Source: Trebouxia sp. TZW2008
Lineage: Eukaryota; Chlorophyta; Trebouxiophyceae; Trebouxiales; Trebouxiaceae
Reading direction: 5' to 3'
Length of the DNA: 64,000 nucleotides
Assembly: GCA_002118135.1 (NCBI GenBank)
Contig: BDIU01000349.1
Coordinates: 1 to 64,000, forward strand
The notes under the pieces: model-generated
What the model was told of the DNA's origin: nothing
The model's database searches: none
The model's input: the letters and a program-made list of their open reading frames with translations, nothing else
Part shown: in pieces, positions 60,201 to 64,000 of the stretch
Layout of the letters: each line of letters starts with the position of its first letter
Position numbering within the stretch: the stretch's first letter is position 1
Made by a program: the position numbers and the translations under genes

Positions 60201-63200
60201 GTGTAGCCAGCCTGCAGGATGCGCTGGAGAAGCTGAGGCAAAAGCTGAAGACAGCACAGGTTAGCTGGATGATGTTGACATTTGATGTCAAGCTTTGCTG
60301 CTCAAGAGCTATCAATATGACAATGCTTGCTTGCTGGCGTAGAACTTGTCAAAAGTTTGAAATGTGCTGCCTGACATGCATAGAGCTTGACAAAGATTTG
60401 AACACAAAGTCCTCTTGGCAACAGCTGATAAGCTCTGTTTGAGTTGAGTGGTGTCCAAGCCTTGCAGAGCAAGTCTGAAGACGTTTTCCCATGACATCTG
60501 TAGAAGGACGCACATCACACTGGTACAATGAGTGTCCCTTTGTGTGACCCAGCTGGTGGAACCTCCTGTAGACTGTGAAACCCTGGTGCAGAGGGAAGCA
60601 AGGGCAGCCAAGGATTTGGCGTCTAGCAGCGCGGCGCAAGCAGCTGGTGCTCAAGCCGACCAACAGGGCCTGCAGCAGCTTCAGGAGCAGCTGCTGGCCA
60701 GCCAGGAAGCCCTCAAGGCAGCTAAGGCAGAGAGCGCTCGCCGCTTGAAGAGTCTGCAGTCACTACAGCAGCAGGTGTGGGATGTGTCACATTTTGAGCA
60801 CACTGCTGACCCAGTCATACGCACAACTCATGACCACAATGGTACATAGCAGGCAAGACGTGCATTTGCTGCAGCAGCAGGTACATGTTATGCCCAATGC
60901 ATGCTTTAGCGCTGGCTTCACTGCATGCATGACACGGCACACTTCAGGAGCGCGGTGATTCATAGCCACACAGAAACAGAGCATGCAGTACAAACAAAAC
61001 AGAAGCAAGAGCTAAGAATCATTCAGGCATAATGTGAGTGAGGAGCACCTTGCTGTGCAACTGCATTCTCATCCAAGAATGGCTCGCTGGATGTACTGCT
61101 GCAAGGCACTCTCTGATTGAGGTGACTCGCCACAGGGAGGTCAAGGGGCGTATTTGGGGGCCAATGCAGCCTTTCTGAATGGTGTGTCAGTTGTGCCGCT
61201 GTTGTGAGTCTTGCTGCAAGAGGCTTTCTGGGCTGCTGGTGGATGAGAGACCCCACCTGATGGCCAATAACACCTTGCTGGCTGGTGGCTTTTTTGCACA
61301 TACCTTTTGCTGCAGAATGCTGTCTGACTGGACTGACCAAAGCTGTCCTGTGACTGCCCACAGGGGGGCGACGGGCCCCACTTGGTGGCAAATGCTGCCT
61401 TCCTGGCTGAGAAGACAGCCAAGGAAGGGGCAGAGGCCAAGCTGGCCACCCTGCGCCGCACCACTGCCCACAAGGATGATCTCCTCAAGACCCTCAAAAC
61501 CAAGGCATGAACAAATTGCTGCATCCATATGCTGCACTTCGAAGCAATAGCCACGTCTCCATGCTCATTGGTCTTGCTTGTTTTGCGCGCTCTGCACCAT
61601 TGCCTGCAAGGACAACCTTTTCAAGACCCACAACATCAAGGTGTGGACAACTTGATGCATCCAGAGGCTGCAAATTGAAGCAGTAGCCATGCCTGCATGC
61701 TGACCGGTCTTGCCCAAACTCAACCATGCATGCTTCTGTGACACAAGTCAAAAAAGTGCCCAAGAGCAGGGCACATCGTTAGGCCAATGGTGCGCCTGCA
61801 TGCCCAGATCTGGCAAAGCAGTCAGCCAGTTCAGACAGCCTGTGGGTCAGTACAACAAGAGCTGCAGTCCAGTTCAAGACAAAAAGGAAACACACAAAAA
61901 AGAGTATGAAACTTAGTTGGAGAAAAAGTACTCATGCAGGTAGATGAGTGAAAGTCAGCAGCGTGCAGCGCAAAGGCTGCAGACTACTTGCTGTAAAAAT
62001 GTCACAAAAGCTGCATCCCCCGATGAGAAAACCCTAGTACGCAGCAGACAAGGCAACATAAGCTGTTTCGAGTTACGTGCAGGTGGATGAGCTGGAGGCG
62101 GCAGTGCGCAGTGCCAAGGCTGCAGACCACTCGCTGGAGGCGCAGGCGGCTGAGTCAAGAGTGCGCTCCCTGCAAGGCAGCCTCAGCCGCAAGGAGGACA
62201 CCCTCAGGGAGCTCAGAGAGCGCATGGACCAGGCCTGCAGGTACAATTACACTTGTGCATCACACATCATAGTCATGTTGTCATCAACGTGCCATTAAGA
62301 AGTTTACAATTCTGCGTCACACATAACAGGCATGTTATCAGCACCATGCCAGTAAGGAGGAGCCTGGGAATGTCCCGGCTGCCTGCAGTGAAGGCCAAGC
62401 CTTTGAGTCTTGTATATCCTGCTGACTGCTTGCCACCGTCAGCCTTGTGGTACCTAAGTCATGTGTTATGTCAATCACGCACTAACACTGGTACTTCTGC
62501 AATGTGCCTTTTGCTGTGTCAGTATGAAAACCTAGATCGTGTCAAAACAGCTTGATGTTTGGAGCAGGCCTTCAAGTATTGTCGCAGCTGACGGCAAGCT
62601 CACGCCAATGATGACCTGTCATGATCTTTGCAGGTCTGCCCAAGAGAAGGGTGCTCAGGAGGAAGCTGAGCGGCAGGCAGCGGCCGTGAAGAAGATTAAG
62701 GCGGACGTAGCTCGCAAGGAGTGCATCATCAAAGTCATGCAGACCGAGTTGGAAAAGGTATATCTTGCTATGTACATGTTCACGTGTCACAGCTTAAAAC
62801 TCATGAACTTGTGAATGCAGAGGAAGCATCAATGCTTTCAGCAACCAGTTACAAATGCTTGCAACAGTGTTAAAATTGCGCTCAGTGTGATAGACAGCGA
62901 CCCACTAAAACCATGGGACTGCAGCAATGTGAATGATTGATGCGCAGACGATGTTACTTGCCTTTAATCAAAGGCGCAAACAATAGCACTTGAGCACAAA
63001 CCCGGGATTCTGGATTAAAAGAATGGCATCCCTTCATGGTGAGTGTGCGGGCTCACCTAACGAGGTGTACTCGGCTCCAATCAACCAGTAGAGCTCTGGT
63101 ACAATTCTGCAGGTCCAACAAGAGCTTGCCCAGACAGAGATATCTGCCCAAGAGGCAGCTCAACAACAGGACCAGCATGCCCGCCACGGCTCAAGTGCTG

Positions 63201-64000
63201 CAAGCCTAGCAGCTGTGAGGCAACAGGCACGAGTTGTGCTGGCAGCCATGCACAGCCTGGCCAAGCTGGCACTGAAAGCATCAGCTGCCATGTCAGCTGC
63301 AGCGACGTCACTCACTGCACCTGAATGCATGCCATCTGCTCAGGTAAGCTGTGTGTCATTTCACTGTAGCTGAGTGTATGGCAGCCATCACGCAAGCTGC
63401 ATATTAGTTGCATGCAGTGCGGTCACCATGCAAGCTGCAGCATCATTCCTGATTGCGCCTGACTGCATGCCGTCTGCCCAGGTGAGCTTGTGCATCAGTG
63501 AGCTATATTTGGTTTAGCTCATCACAACCAGCTATGTTTTTGTGATGTCAGACAACAGCAGTCATGTTGTTACTGACAGGCTTTTCAACTCTACACATTG
63601 AGGACCACTCAACAGCTTCTGAGCGCACTTATGATAGCTGTAATAGCAGAACAGTTCAGAGTTTAGAGTCATGTTGTATGGTGAGGTGCAAGAGATAATG
63701 TTGTGTTTGCAGAATGATGTGAGCGCTGCCGCTGTGGCTAAGATGGTAGACATGAGCCTGGAAGAGGTGGCAGACCTGCTGGGAGGGGCTTCAGGAAACA
63801 GCCCTTCAGACACTGATACTGCACTTTTGGCAAAGGAGACAGCGCAAGTGTTGCTGCAGCTGGAGGCTGCCCTTTGTACAGGTTGGTTGCACTTGTTCCC
63901 TCTGCAATTTTTTTGACGACACCTGCCGTCAACATCTTGACTTGCATCTGTACTGCCTTTTGGGCACTTGTGGAGTCGACCTCTTACCTGCGTTTGTCAT
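31647..64000 (+). CDS. Giant coiled-coil protein with N-terminal MSP/ASH-like domain (3' end outside window)
   Basis: A single gene fills the right half of the window. I traced 57 exons from ATG 31647 to 63881, about 3,930 codons, with reading phase continuous across 56 introns. It then runs past the right edge. Residues about 1-125 form a beta-rich MSP/ASH-like domain; almost all the rest is Gln/Glu/Ala/Leu-rich coiled coil broken by Ser/Pro-rich linkers. No motor, kinase or zinc-finger domain is seen. ASH-like domains occur in centriolar, ciliary and ER-contact proteins, so a cytoskeletal or membrane-contact scaffold is a reasonable inference, but I know no exact counterpart. Exon lists are given in the segment entries. 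The chief uncertainty is whether this is one transcript; phase agreement, no stop at any chosen junction and no promoter-like gap favour one gene. Dozens of ghost exon copies lie in its introns. Confidence 0.82.
33792..37339 (+). CDS. Giant gene segment B: coiled coil, exons 5-11
   Basis: Exons 33792-34004, 34354-34578, 34796-34975, 35404-35679, 35955-36048, 36397-36668 and 37236-37339. Typical heptad text: DLRDRLHEASAQAEAAKAQV, IQQLQAAMQESTKRLETADS, LRAELEVHKEALAAAKQEV, LAKDQQLAELAQQIEQLEST and LRQRLSEKEAQVVSGEERLS. All junctions are GT-AG and in phase. Ghosts: two copies of the end of exon 7 (GACAAGGCCAA..TCATGGATTGAGG) near 35056 and 35142, and an out-of-frame ghost of part of exon 8 at 35286-35330 (copy of 35466-35505). 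Because of that ghost I start exon 8 at 35404 rather than at the longer open frame. Confidence 0.8.
36164..36206. repeat. (GCACG/GCACA)n microsatellite
   Basis: A pentamer run, GGCACGGCACGGCACAGCAC and onward, lies in the intron before exon 10 of the giant gene. It is the clearest simple-sequence repeat in the window. Confidence 0.9.
37576..41226 (+). CDS. Giant gene segment C: coiled coil, exons 12-16
   Basis: Exons 37576-38113, 38470-38661, 39737-39974, 40530-40717 and 41088-41226. Exon 12 begins with coiled coil (ELERVHQRHQDDIQALEKRQ) and passes into a Gly/Asn/Ser-rich low-complexity part. Exon 13 reads REAARQLQQAQQAFDSERAH; exon 14 reads ELARLGGEASFLRRTEARLK and SRQSSTGGN-like sequence. 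This segment carries the densest ghost arrays of the window, upstream and downstream of exon 14 and after exon 13. Confidence 0.8.
38800..39150 (+). repeat. Ghost copies of giant-gene exon 13
   Basis: The exon 13 text CAGCAGGTGCGCATGAGCAA with GGAGGA..GGCTCAGTGCGCA recurs at about 38805 and 39050, with a fragment (GGGGCAGCAGGCGCAT) at about 38972. The 38805 copy has TGA inside (GACGGCTGAGTG) and both have lost the exon frame (AAGACA..). The functional copy is 38470-38661. Confidence 0.85.
39180..39736 (+). repeat. Five-unit ghost array of giant-gene exon 14 start, about 110-bp period
   Basis: Copies of the exon start GAGCTGGC.CGGCTGGGGGG (functional at 39737) lie at 39180, 39294, 39402, 39519 and 39633. 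Steps are 114, 108, 117, 114 and 104 bp. Each unit carries a TGCAG-like acceptor (lost in the third), about 55-60 bp of exon-like sequence (GAAGCCTCCTTCC..C.CTGAAG) and a common intron piece (GCAACAGTATCTGAC..TGGTCTG). The units differ by substitutions and lost bases, so the array grew in steps rather than at once. Confidence 0.92.
39885..40450 (+). repeat. Ghost array of the 3' half of giant-gene exon 14, about 165-bp period
   Basis: The exon 14 end (GTGAGCATGAAGCGCAGCTA at 39885, through the donor at 39974) is repeated at 40057 and 40223 and, more decayed, at about 40380. All keep AGCGCTCTG or AGCTCTCTG, CAG.CAGAG and the TCTGGTGAGG/TCTAGTGAGG donor. Thus the 5' half of this exon was amplified upstream and the 3' half downstream. 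Confidence 0.9.
41701..45274 (+). CDS. Giant gene segment D: coiled coil, exons 17-24
   Basis: Exons 41701-41942, 42278-42470, 42710-42788, 43089-43287, 43645-43760, 44054-44259, 44602-44737 and 45175-45274. Heptad text includes AARQKAEVERRAESCQAAQQ, AEQAQHELSVARRECERNAG, MQLQKLQHELDKAQQSLAEK, HEASKAEAEVAGMRAALDSA and MEAQAASSKAQADQRIIAAE. The intron after 44737 begins GCAAGT (CAG|GCAAGT), a textbook GC-AG intron. Several of these exons lack a methionine and are easily missed. A ghost of the end of exon 24 (GCAGATGCAGGTGAGACATC) is at about 45338. Confidence 0.8.
45505..45804 (+). repeat. In-frame 150-bp tandem repeat within exon 25
   Basis: GCACAGGCTCATGCAGACGA opens copies at 45505 and 45655. 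Over about 130 bp the copies differ at only about four positions. The unit is 50 codons, so the frame is kept. Copy 2 is preceded by TTGCATGCAG, a normal intron end, now read as the codons SCMQ. Splicing could therefore use either acceptor, giving one or two copies of the 50-aa heptad block. Confidence 0.92.
45505..49892 (+). CDS. Giant gene segment E: coiled coil, exons 25-32
   Basis: Exons 45505-45895, 46298-46554, 46817-47055, 47327-47448, 47675-47778, 48139-48373, 48681-48837 and 49234-49892. Text includes LEQANSQSLQLSTSLKHAHD, YFDTHVLKHVLHPDHQKRSL, QVYQLQEQLLQHRHKLALQD, RLEGEVSELKAEAETRGSAL and QRLSQREDRISELKEALSDA. Exon 32 passes into a long Ser/His/Gln-rich disordered linker. Exon 25 holds two tandem 50-codon repeats. 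The exon 27 start is set at the GGTTGCAG acceptor, the strongest one that preserves phase. Confidence 0.78.
50502..55095 (+). CDS. Giant gene segment F: linker and coiled coil, exons 33-41
   Basis: Exons 50502-50869, 50973-51176, 51582-51776, 52352-52775, 53329-53508, 53664-53726, 53751-53920, 54398-54529 and 54808-55095. Text: LKIQLAKRDAEVDYLEAQLA, ARAQELESSLQQVQRECAEA, LRVANLTRVNNQLKEERERA, LEAQAVQGLCQLLEHHLVVL and HHKEIAHLESALAGAEAAKK. The 53727-53750 intron would be only 24 bases, which is implausible; the GC donor at 53698 (CAG|GCAAAC), also in phase, gives a 53-base intron, or 53664-53920 may be a retained single exon. Ghosts: second half of exon 35 at 51877-51939 and of exon 37 at about 53095-53200. 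Confidence 0.75.
54588..54745 (+). repeat. Intronic tandem repeat, 96-bp period
   Basis: CTTACCTTGTTTACCTTGTT followed by TGGCTCCCTTGAGCAAGGGG and GACGCGTCACTGTGCTTATG appears at 54588 and again at 54684. Identity over about 60 bp looks complete, so the duplication is very recent. It lies between exons 40 and 41 and contains the palindrome ACGCGT. Confidence 0.92.
55601..60259 (+). CDS. Giant gene segment G: coiled coil, exons 42-51
   Basis: Exons 55601-55756, 56188-56351, 56774-56859, 57012-57123, 57393-57486, 57798-57935, 58252-58400, 59087-59350, 59557-59708 and 60075-60259. Text: RARIVLSLRDTITGLKQAGD, SLAGKLETAQRQLSQHTADA, NLEKEVTRLEQLNRDIKSAC, RLQKKLDDLQHFSDTERQ, MLSELERRMEEERQAMKREA and VAKERRQLSDELESLRSQFK. 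Exon 50 is a Ser/Asp/Glu linker (DDSLTESDAGTSAASDNEDL). All junctions are GT-AG and in phase. Ghosts: exon 48 start at about 58195, exon 49 before (58921-59060) and after (59425-59490) the functional copy. Confidence 0.8.
58921..59060 (+). repeat. Ghost of giant-gene exon 49 (5' part)
   Basis: GGCTCAGCAGAGCCCTTTCC with AAGACATTGCAAACGCCAGT mirrors the functional GGCCCAGCAGAGCGCTTTCC with AGGACATCACAAACGTTGCC at 59096. Identity is maintained for about 120 bp, but TAG (GGCTAGCTTGAGG) interrupts the frame and the acceptor is lost. Confidence 0.88.
59425..59492 (+). repeat. Ghost of giant-gene exon 49 (3' part)
   Basis: CACACTGCGGCCAAAAGAGC with TGCCAACCGCCTCTGCTGCT corresponds to CACCATGCGGCCAGATGAGT with TGCCAAGCGCCTCTGCTGCT in exon 49 (about 59273-59320). 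No donor follows at the equivalent place. As with exon 14, the 5' ghost is upstream and the 3' ghost downstream. Confidence 0.85.
60553..63881 (+). CDS. Giant gene segment H: coiled coil, exons 52-57
   Basis: Exons 60553-60774, 61364-61504, 62083-62240, 62634-62757, 63113-63343 and 63713-63881. Text: QQLQEQLLASQEALKAAKAE, AFLAEKTAKEGAEAKLATLR, SRKEDTLRELRERMDQACR, KADVARKECIIKVMQTELEK and LAAVRQQARVVLAAMHSLAK. The last part (AKMVDMSLEEVADLLGGASG then LLQLEAAL) is more globular. Exon 53 ends at a GC donor (AAG|GCATGA). After 63881 a GTTGGT donor begins an intron that leaves the window. Ghosts of exons 53 (about 61144, 61250, 61601), 54 (61935-62000) and 56 (63430-63481) lie in the introns. Confidence 0.8.
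61600..61645 (+). repeat. Ghost of the 3' end of giant-gene exon 53
   Basis: AAGGACAACCTTTTCAAGAC with CCACAACATCAAGGTGTGG parallels the exon 53 end AAGGATGATCTCCTCAAGAC with CCTCAAAACCAAGGCATGA. The ghost has GT at the donor place where the functional exon has GC. Confidence 0.8.
63425..63490 (+). repeat. Ghost of the 3' end of giant-gene exon 56
   Basis: CTGACTGCATGCCGTCTGCC followed by CAGGTGAGC matches the functional CTGAATGCATGCCATCTGCT followed by CAGGTAAGC at 63321-63350. The donor is intact but no acceptor or full exon precedes it. Confidence 0.85.

Noticed and set aside
1..64000. tRNA, rRNA and snRNA genes
   Set aside because: I looked for A/B-box patterns, clover-leaf arms and long conserved RNA cores while reading and saw none; short ones could be missed without a covariance search.

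Overview
This window is a stretch of nuclear DNA from an intron-rich eukaryote, most likely a green alga (chlorophyte, perhaps a trebouxiophyte). The reasons are: short GT-AG introns with a very uniform TGCAG acceptor, about 50% GC by eye with CpG-rich gene starts, a plant/algal type agmatine deiminase, and a plant-like amino-acid permease. The taxon is an inference. No prokaryotic operon, tRNA, rRNA or CRISPR array was seen. I built the gene models by hand: splice sites were chosen so that reading phase is continuous across junctions, and this works for nearly all of about 98 introns.

Layout. 816-4938 (-): seven-exon AAAP amino-acid permease. 6124-10811 (+): eight-exon agmatine deiminase, divergent from the permease. 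11989-13676 (+): seven-exon ARL3-like small GTPase. 14055-17989 (-): TPR protein with a probable mitochondrial presequence. 18333-18584: fragment of a non-LTR reverse transcriptase. 18655-21149 (-): unrecognised multi-exon gene whose last intron holds a 453-bp tandem duplication. 21878-27682 (-): TBC-domain Rab GAP with an N-terminal hydrophobic anchor and a long disordered insert inside the TBC domain. 28131-29433 (+): unrecognised 245-aa protein with a membrane-like segment and a coiled coil. 29644-30026 (-): doubtful two-exon small gene. 30512-30943 (-): small protein with a TFIIS N-terminal (LW)-like domain. 31647 to beyond the right edge (+): one giant gene, 57 exons and about 3,930 codons in the window, encoding an N-terminal MSP/ASH-like beta domain followed by an enormous discontinuous coiled coil.

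The genes do not form a pathway. Agmatine deiminase serves polyamine synthesis and the permease serves amino-acid uptake. ARL3 and the Rab GAP belong to small-GTPase traffic. The giant protein has the look of a centriolar, spindle-pole or golgin-type scaffold, but its role is unknown.

The most striking feature is not a gene family. Nearly every multi-exon gene carries local tandem duplications of an exon plus its flanking intron, in which one copy is intact and the neighbouring copies are decayed 'ghosts' (stops, lost splice sites, truncation). They occur in the agmatine deiminase, TPR, permease, Rab GAP, ARL3 and unknown genes, and dozens occur in the giant coiled-coil gene, including arrays of six copies at about 110-bp spacing and a fresh in-frame 150-bp exon repeat. 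This suggests a continuing local duplication process that builds and remodels exons in this genome.
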